From Cryomorphaceae bacterium 1068 (GTDB taxonomy: Bacteria > Bacteroidota > Bacteroidia > Flavobacteriales_D > Cryomorphaceae), in the NCBI GenBank assembly GCA_027214385.1, contig JAPVXR010000014.1:1-64000 (forward strand): DNA of 64,000 nt, written 5' to 3'. The first letter of the stretch is position 1. Every line of letters begins with the position of its first letter. The position numbers and the translations under genes were made by a program. Under the pieces are notes generated by a model. It did not search any database. It was not told the DNA's origin and was given only the letters and a program-made list of their open reading frames with translations. Below are positions 18,181 through 27,718 of the stretch, one piece after another.

Positions 18181-18705
18181 CTAATCGAATCGAATAAAAT
18201 CAACTTCCAGTTGAAATGGAATTTCTTTTTTATCACTTTTTATTATCCCCATTCTGATAATCTCCGACAGGTCATCCTTTGAAATTTTGTCACCTGTTTT
18301 ATCTGCTAGCCTCCATTCAGGCATTTCGCTTAAATCGAAACTTGATTCCTGCCACTCTTCGGTCGGTGTGAATTCGACCTTGTAATACGGCATATAGAAT
18401 GGCTCCGAAGTTTTGAGTCTGAAACCGAAAGTCCCACCATATCCTCGATGCTTTATGGTTATAGTCTTAAAGCTTGAGAGATCGTATTCTCCGCGTCTTC
18501 CTTGGAAGGAAGCGAATCCACCATTGTTTGCCAAGCTCAGCTCACCTTCAAAAATCACGGAACTTTCTGTATAGGTTAGTTTTCCCTTAGAGAGTCCACC
18601 CATCACACCATCATTCACGACATTCCAGTCGTTGGTGTCGGAAGTGTTGAAATTCAGAAGGTAAGTAGAAGTTAAAAGGGACATGAGAAGTAAAAATGCT
18701 TGCAT
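18181..18705 (-). CDS. CIA30 (complex I intermediate-associated 30) family protein
   Basis: The domain pattern WNVVNDGVMGGLSKGKLT, then GGFASFQGRRGEYDLSSFKTI, then FRLKTSEPFYMPYYKVEF is characteristic of the CIA30 family, a galactose-binding-like beta sandwich. Bacterial members have no settled role, and some are secreted. ATG 18705 gives a signal-like start (MQAFLLLMSLLTSTYLL); the open frame extends to 18771, and starts at M1 or M5 of that extension are also possible. The mscL terminator (18742-18777) overlaps the longer form, which supports the short one. The general family call is good, the function unknown. Confidence 0.75.
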   Translation of the reverse strand: MQAFLLLMSLLTSTYLLNFNTSDTNDWNVVNDGVMGGLSKGKLTYTESSVIFEGELSLANNGGFASFQGRRGEYDLSSFKTITIKHRGYGGTFGFRLKTSEPFYMPYYKVEFTPTEEWQESSFDLSEMPEWRLADKTGDKISKDDLSEIIRMGIIKSDKKEIPFQLEVDFIRFD

Positions 18706-18741
18706 GCTTCTAAAACACCCGAAATGAAAAACTGTTCTGAA

Positions 18742-18777
18742 TAAAAAAAGTGGATACATCTTTCGACGCATCCACTT
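18742..18777 (-). terminator. Terminator after mscL
   Basis: AAGTGGAT (18749-18756) pairs with ATCCACTT (18770-18777). On the minus strand the stem is followed by a run of T. Confidence 0.75.
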
Positions 18778-18823
18778 CCTTATTTCTGATTCACTTGTCA
18801 GTTCAATCTGACAAATGCGAAAA

Positions 18824-19252
18824 TTACTTTTTCAAAAGGTCTCTGATCTCACCAAGCAATACTTCTTCTTTCGTTGGCGCGGGTGGTGGAGCCGGAGTCT
18901 CTTCAGCCTTCTTCGCCATCTTGTCTTTCATTTTATTGTAAGATCTGATAACCATAAAGACGGCAAATGCAACAATAATAAAAGTTAGAATGGCATTGAT
19001 AAATACACCGTAAGAAATCGCAACTTCAGCAACTGCATCTCCTGCTCCTTCCATGCTTTCTGCCTTGCCTGCGGTAAGGACGTACTTCAACTCGGCGAAA
19101 TCGACTCCACCTAGTAAAAGCCCTATTGGAGGCATAATGATATCATTTACCAACGATTTGATAATTGCACCAAAATAAGTGGCAAGGATCAAACCTACAG
19201 CCATCTCCATTACATTTCCTCGGCTAATGAACTTCTTAAACTCTTCAATCAT
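18824..19252 (-). CDS. mscL: Large-conductance mechanosensitive channel MscL
   Basis: MscL opens in response to membrane tension at hypo-osmotic shock and forms a pentamer in the inner membrane. The sequence starts with the N-terminal amphipathic helix (EEFKKFISRGNVMEMAVGLILA), continues with TM1 (about 15-45, with the conserved NVMEMAVG and KSLVNDIIMPPIGLL), a short loop, TM2 (about 75-98) and a cytoplasmic helix (EILLGEIRDLL-like ending). The length of 142 aa is normal for the family. A proline-rich linker (PAPPPAPTKEE) precedes the last helix. Monocistronic, with terminators on both sides. Confidence 0.95.
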   Translation of the reverse strand: MIEEFKKFISRGNVMEMAVGLILATYFGAIIKSLVNDIIMPPIGLLLGGVDFAELKYVLTAGKAESMEGAGDAVAEVAISYGVFINAILTFIIVAFAVFMVIRSYNKMKDKMAKKAEETPAPPPAPTKEEVLLGEIRDLLKK

Positions 19253-19353
19253 GTTATTGGGTTTTATTGGTTTTTACAGCGCGCAATATATGTAATGAAT
19301 CAAGACCGTAACATACTTAACCTGCTTTATTTCGAATAGTTAGAGGTGTCCAT

Positions 19354-19385
19354 AAAAAAAGCCGCCTACACTTTGCAGACGGCTT
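19354..19385 (-). terminator. Terminator of the acidic T9SS gene
   Basis: On the minus strand AAGCCGTCT pairs with AGGCGGCTT (one G-U pair) and is followed by TTTTTTT. Confidence 0.75.
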
Positions 19386-19412
19386 AGCCAGATTAATGTT
19401 TAACCGGATTGC

Positions 19413-20552
19413 TTAATTCACAATCAGTTTTTCAGCCAATCTTAAATTGTTTTGGGTAATCTGCATCACGTAATGGCCTGAATCAAGATTGGAAATGTCA
19501 ATATTGTCGTTATAAGCTCCTTGGAAGTTTCCCAGATTCTCATCGAATACCATCCTACCGGTCATGTCGTAAATTTGAATTTGGGTTTGTCCTCGCTCGG
19601 GAAGAAAAAATTCAAGTCTGAACTTACCTTCACTCGGATTGGGGTAGTATGACGGGCCTTCGATGGGAAGCAATGCAGGGTCCGAAATGAAGCTTTCGTC
19701 ATTTTGGTTTTTGTCATCAGAGATTTTACTAACTATGGCGATGGTGTGCTCGAAGTCCATAATCTCGTCCATGTCCAAGTCCATTTTATGTACGGTTATA
19801 TTTTCGCCGTCGCCAAAACGCTCTTTTCTCACTTCTGAGCGAACTACAATCACTTGCGCGTGTTGATCTCCCTCACTTTTCAATTCATAAACTACGGGAC
19901 TTTCTTCGTCTTGAATTCCGTCCAGTCCTTCTTTTATTAATCCCAAATGTACTTCTGAAAGATTTTCATTTTCGTCAAGCTTGTCAATGTCAATTGTTTC
20001 TCCGTTCAGTTCAATGGTTATGCTGCCGTTGACATTTTCAATCTTTACATTATCCTCATTATTGGTTACGTTGTAAAAGAAAGTGTCCTCGCCTTCACCT
20101 TGCATTTCTTCGACTATCACTTCTATTTCCTCACCTCCTGTAAATTCTTCTCCTATTATTTCTTCAGTTATCACCTCAATCTCTCCTTCATTTTCTTCTG
20201 TGACTACGGCGATTTTGCGTATGTTTTTGACAACAAACTCGTTTTCACCGTCGGGCTTCCAATCGTTGTCTTGACGCATGTATAAGAAGGAACTCTCGCC
20301 TTCAAAAATGTGCTTTCCATCAAACGCATCAGTATCAATGATTTTCGCTTTATCAGGATTGAGTCCATTATCGATCAAGAATTGCTCAGCAGTATATTCC
20401 GATTCTGCGTCAAATATGGTATCCATCACGGTGGTTTCACCATGGCTGTAATGCAATACGCTTACCTTTATTTGTTCTCCGTTTTTTGTTGCAGCTCCCG
20501 CAAGGATTAGAGCTGATACAGTCGCTCCGATTAAGTAGTTCTTTAGATTCAT
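19413..20552 (-). CDS. Acidic T9SS-sorted protein, 379 aa
   Basis: A short signal-like N-terminus (NYLIGATVSALILAGAAT) is followed by a mature region very rich in Glu and Asp (for example EEIIGEEFTGGEEIEVIVEEMQ, shortened here). The C-terminal 80 residues form a T9SS type A sorting domain (YYPNPSEGKFRLEFFLPERGQTQI ... LDSGHYVMQITQNNLRLAEKLIVN). No enzymatic motif is visible. The gene diverges from a histidine kinase/response regulator operon. The intergenic region contains phased GGTTAA repeats, one of which lies where the -33 element of this gene's promoter should be. I infer that the response regulator may control this gene. Confidence 0.75.
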   Translation of the reverse strand: MNLKNYLIGATVSALILAGAATKNGEQIKVSVLHYSHGETTVMDTIFDAESEYTAEQFLIDNGLNPDKAKIIDTDAFDGKHIFEGESSFLYMRQDNDWKPDGENEFVVKNIRKIAVVTEENEGEIEVITEEIIGEEFTGGEEIEVIVEEMQGEGEDTFFYNVTNNEDNVKIENVNGSITIELNGETIDIDKLDENENLSEVHLGLIKEGLDGIQDEESPVVYELKSEGDQHAQVIVVRSEVRKERFGDGENITVHKMDLDMDEIMDFEHTIAIVSKISDDKNQNDESFISDPALLPIEGPSYYPNPSEGKFRLEFFLPERGQTQIQIYDMTGRMVFDENLGNFQGAYNDNIDISNLDSGHYVMQITQNNLRLAEKLIVN

Positions 20553-20575
20553 GACCTTATGTTTTTAGTTCGATA

Positions 20576-20610
20576 CAAACTTATGGCAGACTCTGGGCTG
20601 ATTTGGTTAA
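20576..20610 (-). promoter_or_regulatory. Putative activator-dependent promoter of the acidic T9SS gene
   Basis: On the minus strand TAAGTTTG (20576-20583) matches the Bacteroidota -7 consensus TAnnTTTG. No TTG or TTTG is found at the right distance; instead TTAACC (20605-20610), one copy of the operator repeat, occupies the -33 position with a 21-bp spacer. Confidence 0.5.
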
Positions 20611-20642
20611 CAGTCAGTCAATGAAGGTTAAAGAAAGGTTAA
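20605..20642 (+). promoter_or_regulatory. Putative response-regulator operator: three phased GGTTAA repeats
   Basis: GGTTAA occurs at 20605-20610, 20626-20631 and 20637-20642; the last two are extended as GGTTAAAG. Start-to-start distances are 21 and 11 bp, so all copies face the same side of the helix. Direct repeats with an 11-bp period are typical of OmpR/PhoB-family binding sites, and a regulator of that family is encoded just downstream. Confidence 0.5.
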
Positions 20643-20647
20643 AGTCC

Positions 20648-20678
20648 TTGTGAAGCGCATGGTGTAGGCTTAGTTTTG
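20648..20678 (+). promoter_or_regulatory. Putative promoter of the kinase/regulator operon
   Basis: TTG (20648-20650), a 20-bp spacer and TAGTTTTG (20671-20678) fit the Bacteroidota promoter consensus. The ATG is at 20685, so the transcript would be almost leaderless. Confidence 0.55.
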
Positions 20679-20684
20679 TTCGCA

Positions 20685-22199
20685 ATGAGAGGAAATAGAC
20701 TTTCTGCGATTATCTTCTTAATGACTATTTCGATCATCGGAATAATCGGGCTACAAACTTATTGGTTGCAAAACGCCATTGAGGAGAAAACTCAAGAGTT
20801 TGATAAAAGTGCAAAGCGCGCACTCTACGCCACCATAAAGGATTTGGCCAGGTCTCAAGCAGAAACGACCTTCATAGCTCGCTTTGGTGAAATGCCTGAT
20901 GTCGAGCAAATTTGGGAAGAGGCGGAGATCGAAGTGGAAAATGTGCTCATCGAACGTGACACGGTTTTTTATGTTGATGGAGTTAGAGTCAACTCAAGTG
21001 AACGAATTGAGAACCTTTCTACCCCAAACGGAGATAATGTTTACATCATTGAAAGGCACAGTAGTAAAGGCTCGGGTGAGGAGGATATTCGAGTAACGAA
21101 TACTCAGACTATCGAGATTATTGAGGAAGCTATTCAGAATGTCGTTGTTCGTGGAATTACGCAGGAACCAAATTTGGAAACTCGAATTGGCGAAAAAGAC
21201 ATGCAGGAAATTCTGGCTAAAAACCTGGAGCTTGAGGGTGTGCAGCTTGACTTTTCATATGCAGTCATTAAAGATACATTGGTTGCCGCTTACTCTAATG
21301 TCGATCAGGTCGATAGCACATATTTCTCTGCTTCACTTTTTCCTGACTTTCCTGGCTACTCTGCTCTTTATCTAGGATTTCCTTCCAAAGGGCTTTTTGT
21401 TCTTCAAGCTATGGGCGGAATGCTATTATTTGTGCTCGTGTTCTCGATTTTGATGGTTACCAGTTTTATTTATGCCGTTCGGTATATGCTTCAGCAAAAG
21501 CGACTTTCTGCTATGAAGAGTGACTTCATCAATAACATGACACATGAATTTAAAACGCCACTTGCCACAATTGGGCTGGCCGCCGAAAGCATCATTCACC
21601 CCAAGATGAAAGGGGACGATACATCTCTACAACGTTATTCGGAACTTATCCTTCACGAGAGCAAACGACTCAATTACCACGTTGAAAATATTTTGCAAAT
21701 GGCTAAAATTGAGCGAAAGGAGTTGATGCTCAAAAAGGAACAGGTTTCTATTTCTGAGTTGGTCTTGGATGCCATTGATACGCATAGGCTGATGATCGAG
21801 AAAAGAAGCGCGAAGGTTGAAAAGAGCTTTTGCCAAGAGGATGACAAAGTGTTTGGAGATGTGCACCACCTCTGCAATGCCATTTCAAATCTAATCGACA
21901 ATGCGCTAAAGTATTCTTTCGATACCCCTCACGTCGCGGTTGATGTCACTGTCGAAAAAGGGTTTGTTTGTTTGATCGTGGCAGATCAAGGAATAGGTAT
22001 GAATGCAGAAGCCAAAGAGAAAGCCTTTGATGCTTTTTACCGAGCTGAGTCCGGCGATGTACATACCGTAAAAGGTTTTGGCGTAGGGCTTAGCTATGTA
22101 AAGGAGATCGTGGACAGGCACAATGGAGAAGTGATTTTAAAAAGCAAGTTGGGTCAGGGCACTACAGTAACTATAAAGATTCCACAAAATGAAAGCTAG
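20685..22199 (+). CDS. Sensor histidine kinase
   Basis: The protein has an N-terminal TM helix (about 5-27, IIFLMTISIIGIIGLQTYW), a periplasmic sensor region of about 210 residues without a family I recognise, a second TM helix (about 240-262), HisKA (H-box NNMTHEFKTPLATIGLAAES, phosphorylated His) and HATPase_c (N-box NAISNLIDNALKYS, G1 DQGIGM, G2 GFGVGLSYVKEIV). This is a complete class I kinase. ATG 20685 is preferred over an in-frame TTG nine bases upstream, because the latter overlaps the -7 promoter box. The response regulator gene overlaps the 3' end by 11 bp, showing translational coupling. Confidence 0.93.
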   Translation: MRGNRLSAIIFLMTISIIGIIGLQTYWLQNAIEEKTQEFDKSAKRALYATIKDLARSQAETTFIARFGEMPDVEQIWEEAEIEVENVLIERDTVFYVDGVRVNSSERIENLSTPNGDNVYIIERHSSKGSGEEDIRVTNTQTIEIIEEAIQNVVVRGITQEPNLETRIGEKDMQEILAKNLELEGVQLDFSYAVIKDTLVAAYSNVDQVDSTYFSASLFPDFPGYSALYLGFPSKGLFVLQAMGGMLLFVLVFSILMVTSFIYAVRYMLQQKRLSAMKSDFINNMTHEFKTPLATIGLAAESIIHPKMKGDDTSLQRYSELILHESKRLNYHVENILQMAKIERKELMLKKEQVSISELVLDAIDTHRLMIEKRSAKVEKSFCQEDDKVFGDVHHLCNAISNLIDNALKYSFDTPHVAVDVTVEKGFVCLIVADQGIGMNAEAKEKAFDAFYRAESGDVHTVKGFGVGLSYVKEIVDRHNGEVILKSKLGQGTTVTIKIPQNES

Positions 22200-22869
22200 A
22201 ATTTTACTTGTGGAAGACGAGGAAAATTTTGGACTCGTTTTGAAAAATTACCTCGAGTTATCGGACTACACCGTGGATTTAGCTCCTGACGGAGATGTGG
22301 GATTTGCAAAGTTCAAGAGCAACAGCTACGACTTGGGAATACTCGATGTAATGATGCCTTTGCGTGACGGCTTCACTTTGGCCAAAGACATCCGCAAGAT
22401 CAATACTGAATTGCCTCTAATATTTCTTACCGCTCGTAGCGAAAAAGAAGACCACATCAAAGGATATCAAGTTGGAGGCGATGACTACCTGACCAAACCA
22501 TTCGATTCGGAAGTACTTCTATTGAAGATTGAAGCAATTCTGGGCAGGCGGAATTACAATGCAAAAAGTGAAGAGAGAATTTGGTTAGGAGAATTTGAAT
22601 ATTTGCCATCAAAACGAGAACTGAAATATCATTCTGATACAACTAAGCTTTCACCTAAAGAAAATGAATTATTGAATCTCTTGAATAGCTACTCCAATCG
22701 TGTGATGCCGAGGTCGGAAGCACTCAACAAAATCTGGGGTAATGAAGACTATTTCACAACGCGAAGTATGGATGTTTACATCGCTAAATTGCGAAAGAAG
22801 CTTTCTAAAGACCAGAAAATCAGTATTGAAAACATTCACGGTAGCGGATACATTTTGACTATTTCATAA
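22189..22869 (+). CDS. OmpR/PhoB-family response regulator
   Basis: The receiver domain (1-120) has the acidic pair (VEDEE), phospho-acceptor Asp in DLGILDVMMPLRDG, the Thr of FLTARS and the conserved Lys of DYLTKPFD. The C-terminal trans_reg_C winged helix (about 130-226) shows LSPKENELLNLLNSYSNRVMPRSEAL and the recognition end RSMDVYIAKLRKKLSKD ... IHGSGYILTIS. All catalytic residues are present, so it should be phosphorylated by the kinase encoded just upstream. Likely targets are the phased GGTTAA sites between this operon and the divergent T9SS gene (inference). Confidence 0.94.
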   Translation: MKARILLVEDEENFGLVLKNYLELSDYTVDLAPDGDVGFAKFKSNSYDLGILDVMMPLRDGFTLAKDIRKINTELPLIFLTARSEKEDHIKGYQVGGDDYLTKPFDSEVLLLKIEAILGRRNYNAKSEERIWLGEFEYLPSKRELKYHSDTTKLSPKENELLNLLNSYSNRVMPRSEALNKIWGNEDYFTTRSMDVYIAKLRKKLSKDQKISIENIHGSGYILTIS

Positions 22870-23021
22870 ATTCGAATCATTTGCCGATTTCTCAATTGGT
22901 GCAAAGTTTTTATTCAAAGCGTACTTTCAGTACATATTTCCAATATTCTGAGCTCTTCAAGTAGGTGTTTTGCGCTATTTCAGATAGATTAAGTATACTC
23001 TCCTCGAAATCTTGAAGCTAT

Positions 23022-25205
23022 ATGTCAAAAACCATCATCGTATCAAATCGACTACCTGTAAGAATTGAAAAAGACGGAGATAAGTTAAGCTATAAATCGA
23101 GCGAAGGAGGACTGGCTACAGGCTTAGGTTCTATTTACAAGGAAGGAAACAACATTTGGATAGGTTGGCCGGGTGCTTCTTTTCAGACAGAAGAGTTGAA
23201 AGAAGAAGTGAGCGAAGGACTCAAAGCGGAAAGCATGCGACCTGTCTTTCTAACCGAGGACGAGGTAGAGTCTTTCTATTTGGGTTTCAGTAATCAAACA
23301 CTATGGCCCGCCTTTCACTACTTTATTCAATACATCGATTACAAAGACGATAATTGGGAAAGTTACTGCCGGGTAAATGAAAAGTTTGCAGAAGCAATAG
23401 CTCAAAATTTAGAAGAGGATGATACTGTCTGGATTCACGATTACCAGCTTATGTTGGTGCCTGAATTATTGAGAAAAAGCCACCCGAATATTACAATTGG
23501 ATTTTATCAGCACATTCCATTTCCCTCTTACGAAGTCTTTAGAACACTTCCTTGGCGAAGAGAGTTGCTCGAAGGAGTTTTGGGGTCTGACTACATCGCT
23601 TTTCATACCTATGATGACATGCGTCACTTCTTGAGTTCTGTGCACCGATTGGTGGGGTATCCTTATCACGGGAGTGAGATTCAGACGAACAGTAGGGTAG
23701 TGGTGGCAGATTCCTTGCCGATGGGAATCGATTATGAGAAGTACGAAGAAAATGCCAAACACCCGGAAGCATTGGAGCGAGAAGACCGCTACCGAGAGTC
23801 TCTAGGTGATCAGAGGCTCATTCTGTCTATGGATCGCTTGGATTACTCAAAGGGTATTCCGAGGCGATTGGAGGCATTCGATGCGTTTTTAGAGGCTTAC
23901 CCTCAATACAAGGAAAAGGTCTCTCTTCTATTGATCGTTGTGCCCTCACGTGACCAAGTGCCAAATTACCAATTACTCAAAGAGCAGGTGGATGAGCTCG
24001 TTGGCAAAATCAATAGCAAGTATGGCCGCATTAGTTGGACTCCCATCCATTATTTCTACCGTAGCTATCCATTTCGTGCTTTAGGAGCTTTTTACCGAAT
24101 GTGCGATGTAGCCATGATTACACCACTGCGGGACGGGATGAACTTAGTGTGCAAGGAATATGTAGCCTCTCGGGAAAACAAAGATGGTGTCTTGATCTTG
24201 AGTGAGATGGCAGGAGCTTCTAAAGAGCTTTCAGACGCTGTTTTGGTAAATCCTACCAATCAAAAGCAGATGGTAGAAGCCATTAAGCAGGCACTCGAAA
24301 TGAGCCTTTCAGAGCAGCGTTCTCGAATGGAATTAATGCAGGTCACCGTTAAGAAGTACAATATTTTCAATTGGGTCAATCTCTTTTTTAATAACCTTCA
24401 GAATACCAAGGACAATCAGAAGGCTAGGGCTGTCTTAAAATTGGAAGGAGAAAAGCTGGAGATGATGATGGATAAATACAAGAATGCCCAAAACAGATTG
24501 ATTCTTTTGGATTATGACGGCACCTTGGTGGAATTCAATGAGGACCCTGAAGCATGCGCACCTGATACCGATTTATTGAAAGCTTTAAAGAAACTTGGAA
24601 ATGTAGCCGGGAATAAAGTAGTCATCATCAGCGGCCGTAAAAAAGAAACTTTGGGAGAGTGGCTGGAAAAATTGCCTGTTGAATTGGTGGCGGAGCACGG
24701 AATGTGGTCAAAAGAAAAAGATGGCGAGTGGCAACAGAACAGCCGTGATTCCGGAGTAGAATGGAAAGAAGAAACAATGGAGATCATGAATTTTTATGTA
24801 GACAGAACTCCGGGTTCTTTTGTCGAGAAGAAAAGTCATTCACTAGCGTGGCATTACCGAAAGGTGGAAAAAGGCTTGGGCGAGGTGCGAAAGAGTGAAT
24901 TGAGCAGCCACCTCAAACACATGATGAATGAGCGAGGTTTTCACGTGCTTGATGGCGATCACGTTATTGAGTTAAAGCCCGACTACACAAATAAAGGAAT
25001 TGTGGCCAAACAGCTTTTCGATCAAATCAATCCTGACTACGCCATGTGCGTAGGTGATGATACGACCGATGAGTACATGTTTGAAGCGTTACCAAGCGAA
25101 TCTTTCACCATCAAAGTGGGTAGCGGTTCCAGTCATGCTCGATTTGGATTGGAATCAGTTAATGAGGTGAGAACATTGCTGGATAAACTTCTTGACTTAG
25201 GATAA
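23022..25205 (+). CDS. otsAB: Bifunctional trehalose-6-phosphate synthase/phosphatase
   Basis: The N-terminal half (about 1-470) is a GT20 trehalose-6-phosphate synthase: opening [62 protein letters not shown] and [15 protein letters not shown]. The C-terminal half (about 490-727) is a HAD-type trehalose phosphatase with [11 protein letters not shown] (nucleophile Asp), [12 protein letters not shown], the Lys in [11 protein letters not shown], and [15 protein letters not shown]. The fused enzyme makes trehalose from UDP-glucose and glucose-6-phosphate, an osmolyte or reserve. It converges on the GH15 gene with a 9-bp overlap of the coding ends, and no terminator is visible between them. Confidence 0.95.
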   Translation: MSKTIIVSNRLPVRIEKDGDKLSYKSSEGGLATGLGSIYKEGNNIWIGWPGASFQTEELKEEVSEGLKAESMRPVFLTEDEVESFYLGFSNQTLWPAFHYFIQYIDYKDDNWESYCRVNEKFAEAIAQNLEEDDTVWIHDYQLMLVPELLRKSHPNITIGFYQHIPFPSYEVFRTLPWRRELLEGVLGSDYIAFHTYDDMRHFLSSVHRLVGYPYHGSEIQTNSRVVVADSLPMGIDYEKYEENAKHPEALEREDRYRESLGDQRLILSMDRLDYSKGIPRRLEAFDAFLEAYPQYKEKVSLLLIVVPSRDQVPNYQLLKEQVDELVGKINSKYGRISWTPIHYFYRSYPFRALGAFYRMCDVAMITPLRDGMNLVCKEYVASRENKDGVLILSEMAGASKELSDAVLVNPTNQKQMVEAIKQALEMSLSEQRSRMELMQVTVKKYNIFNWVNLFFNNLQNTKDNQKARAVLKLEGEKLEMMMDKYKNAQNRLILLDYDGTLVEFNEDPEACAPDTDLLKALKKLGNVAGNKVVIISGRKKETLGEWLEKLPVELVAEHGMWSKEKDGEWQQNSRDSGVEWKEETMEIMNFYVDRTPGSFVEKKSHSLAWHYRKVEKGLGEVRKSELSSHLKHMMNERGFHVLDGDHVIELKPDYTNKGIVAKQLFDQINPDYAMCVGDDTTDEYMFEALPSESFTIKVGSGSSHARFGLESVNEVRTLLDKLLDLG

Positions 25206-26984
25206 GAAGCCAGGTTTATCCAGCCTGCCGTTAATACGTGCAGCAGCATTGATTAAGCCAACATGGCTGTAAGCCTGTGGGAAGTTCCCCCACATCGAGC
25301 CATCTTTCGAATCAACGTCTTCACTCAGTAAGCCGAGTGAGTTGGAATAAGTGACGAGCTCTTCAAAGGCTTTTCTGGCGTCATCGATTCGGCCGACACA
25401 TGCGAGGGCTTCGGCATACCAAAATCCACAAATAAGAAAAGTCGAATCGGGCTCACCAAAATCATCTTTGACGCGGTATCGATAGAATAATCCGTCGTTC
25501 ACTTTGAGTTCCTTTTCCAGAGCGATCAAGTGATTTTTCGCAGCATCTGAATCGTGAGGGATGTAACCCATGATGATCAGCTGCAGTGTACTGGCATCCA
25601 TATAGCCAAACTCTTGCGCGGCACCGTAAGCCTTTTGCTCTTTTAGATAAGTCGATTCGATGTGGTCGTGTGCCCGTTTTGCCAAGCTTTCGGCCTTTTT
25701 GGTCAGAAGGTCATTCCCCAATTTTCTGGCTACCAATGCCGCTGCCTTGCTTCCCGCCCATTGGAATAAATTCGAATAGGCGTGGCGCTGAGATCGGTTT
25801 CTGAATTCCCAGATCCCTGCGTCCGTTTCGTCGATAGTTGCTTCTATTTTCTTTAGAAGTGTCGCGACCAAGTCCAAAGATTGAGCACCTTCATGATCCG
25901 TAAATCTATGGTCGACGTATAGAGGTAGCACGGCCATGAGTATCTGTCCGTAGACGTCGTTTTGGACGTGAGTATATGCATCATTCCCCGACCTTACGGG
26001 AACATTTCCTTTGTAGCCCGGGAGACTGTGTTCAATCTCGGTCAACTTTGATTCACCTGTGATACTGTACAATGGTTGTATTCGATTCCCATCGGGCACG
26101 GGTAGGTTTGAGATAAAAGAAAAGTATTTCTCCATTTCCTCGAAGTGACCTACACTATTAAATGCTTGTAACGTGTAGTACGTATCTCTCATCCAGCAGA
26201 AGCGATAATCCCAATTCCTGGTACTCCCCGGCGATTCCGGCAAAGAGGTGGTAGGAGCTGCTATGATGGCGCCCGTGTCTTCGTATTGACATATTTTTAG
26301 AGTCAGCGCTGATCGGATAACCTGAGACTGATATAAATTGCCAATACTCGTGGACTTTACCCAACGCTGCCAATAGGTAATGGTCTTATTTAGAAAGCTT
26401 TCTGCCGTCTCTCTAATGGGCCCCTCCAATGGAACACCATAGGTGAGAATCATGTAATAAGTTTCCCTGAGTACAAATTCCTTTTCCTCAGCAATGTAAG
26501 TGAGGGGAATGTTCGTGGTCAATCGCAAGGTTTCCTCTAGTCCACTGAAGCGTATATGGTTACTTCCCGTTTCGACTTCCAAGTCATTCTCACCATAGTT
26601 TCCTTTTGGCTTACACATGACTTTGACTCTTGGATTTCCCTTCGTCGGTTCTATTTTTCGAATGATCACCCGTGGTCGGTAGTATCTGTCCAATTGCATA
26701 AACCGAGGGGCGAAATCAGTAACTTGATATTCGTGATCTCCCTCGCTAATAGTTGTGCAGAGCACATTCGTATTCTCGATATACTTATGTTCGGATGAAT
26801 AGTCATCGCCACATGGCTTCACACTAAATTCCCCTCCTTTTTTCTCTCCTGCTATCAATGACCCGAAAACGAAACTGCTGTCAAATCTTGGTAAGCACAT
26901 CCATTCGAAGTTGGTGTCTTTTCCTATTAGAGCTAGAAATGAGCAATTGCCTATAAGGCCGAAATCATAAGTGTGTTTGTTCAT
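25197..26984 (-). CDS. GH15 family glycoside hydrolase (glucoamylase/trehalase-like)
   Basis: The opening YDFGLIGNCSFLALIGKDTNFEWMCLPRFDS and the central SPGSTRNWDYRFCWMRDTYYTLQAF are typical of bacterial GH15 proteins. The C-terminal end SMWGNFPQAYSHVGLINAA closes the alpha6/alpha6 barrel. The general acid or base is probably Glu in GFWYAEALACVG. No signal peptide is present, so action is cytoplasmic. GH15 members hydrolyse terminal alpha-glucosidic bonds, some acting on trehalose. Being next to the trehalose synthase/phosphatase suggests turnover of trehalose or glycogen (inference). Length 595 aa is normal. Confidence 0.88.
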   Translation of the reverse strand: MNKHTYDFGLIGNCSFLALIGKDTNFEWMCLPRFDSSFVFGSLIAGEKKGGEFSVKPCGDDYSSEHKYIENTNVLCTTISEGDHEYQVTDFAPRFMQLDRYYRPRVIIRKIEPTKGNPRVKVMCKPKGNYGENDLEVETGSNHIRFSGLEETLRLTTNIPLTYIAEEKEFVLRETYYMILTYGVPLEGPIRETAESFLNKTITYWQRWVKSTSIGNLYQSQVIRSALTLKICQYEDTGAIIAAPTTSLPESPGSTRNWDYRFCWMRDTYYTLQAFNSVGHFEEMEKYFSFISNLPVPDGNRIQPLYSITGESKLTEIEHSLPGYKGNVPVRSGNDAYTHVQNDVYGQILMAVLPLYVDHRFTDHEGAQSLDLVATLLKKIEATIDETDAGIWEFRNRSQRHAYSNLFQWAGSKAAALVARKLGNDLLTKKAESLAKRAHDHIESTYLKEQKAYGAAQEFGYMDASTLQLIIMGYIPHDSDAAKNHLIALEKELKVNDGLFYRYRVKDDFGEPDSTFLICGFWYAEALACVGRIDDARKAFEELVTYSNSLGLLSEDVDSKDGSMWGNFPQAYSHVGLINAAARINGRLDKPGFLS

Positions 26985-27250
26985 ATAAAATCTTATTTTC
27001 CTAATCCGCAGTTTAGTTATTGAAGTCGAATTATCAAGTTATTATAATGAGAACTTGATAGGAATGCAAACGATGCAGTCCAAAGAGGGGTTTTATTGAA
27101 ATACTGCTATTCTCGGAAGTGCGAGCTCTCCAAACTTACATAGATCAGAAAGCAACTTACACGATGAATTAACAAGCGTATTTCAGTATAATAAGGACAG
27201 CTTTTTCTTTTGACATTCTTATATTTCCGCAAAAGATTAAAAAACAGCTG

Positions 27251-27715
27251 ATGTCAACACCCAAAATAGACGTTTCTCTAAAAAAATCAATAATCAAGTC
27301 GTTCAAAGATCATAAAGAAGAAGTGCTGAATGATTTCAGACAGGAAGAGCGTACCCGATTAGATCAGGTAGCCAATGACGATATGGACAACAGGCATATT
27401 GATTCCAAAAATGAGGAAACCCTGCATGAGATGGATTTTCTAACTCATAGTATGGAAATTCTGGAAAAGGAAATTTATATGCTCAGAAGTATTTCTACTG
27501 AAGTTATAAGCGAAAAAGTAGAATTCGGTTCCTTGATAAAAACCGATAAGCTAGTTGCCTTGGTTGGGGCGGCTCATGAGAGAATGGACGTGAATGGTAT
27601 CAGTGTAGTAGGTGTGTCAATGGCTGCGCCTTTGATGCGTGCGCTGGAAGGTAAACGAGTAGGTGAAAAAGTACAACTCGGTTCTATGACGCATATTCTC
27701 GAAGAGATTTGCTGA
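27251..27715 (+). CDS. Gre/Rnk-type C-terminal domain protein, 154 aa
   Basis: The N-terminal 80 residues are charged and helical. The C-terminal 60 residues (SEKVEFGSLIKTDKLVALVG ... VVGVSMAAPLMRALEGKRVGEKVQLGSMTHILEEI) resemble the FKBP-like fold of GreA/GreB and Rnk, which ends with a P-L-x-x-A-L-x-G-K-x-V-G-E-x-V motif. The N-terminal part lacks the acidic pair found at the tip of a Gre coiled coil, so transcript cleavage is not assured. An RNA-polymerase secondary-channel binder is one possibility. It is followed by an osmC-family gene only 3 bp later, implying cotranscription. Confidence 0.65.
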   Translation: MSTPKIDVSLKKSIIKSFKDHKEEVLNDFRQEERTRLDQVANDDMDNRHIDSKNEETLHEMDFLTHSMEILEKEIYMLRSISTEVISEKVEFGSLIKTDKLVALVGAAHERMDVNGISVVGVSMAAPLMRALEGKRVGEKVQLGSMTHILEEIC

Positions 27716-27718
27716 TTT

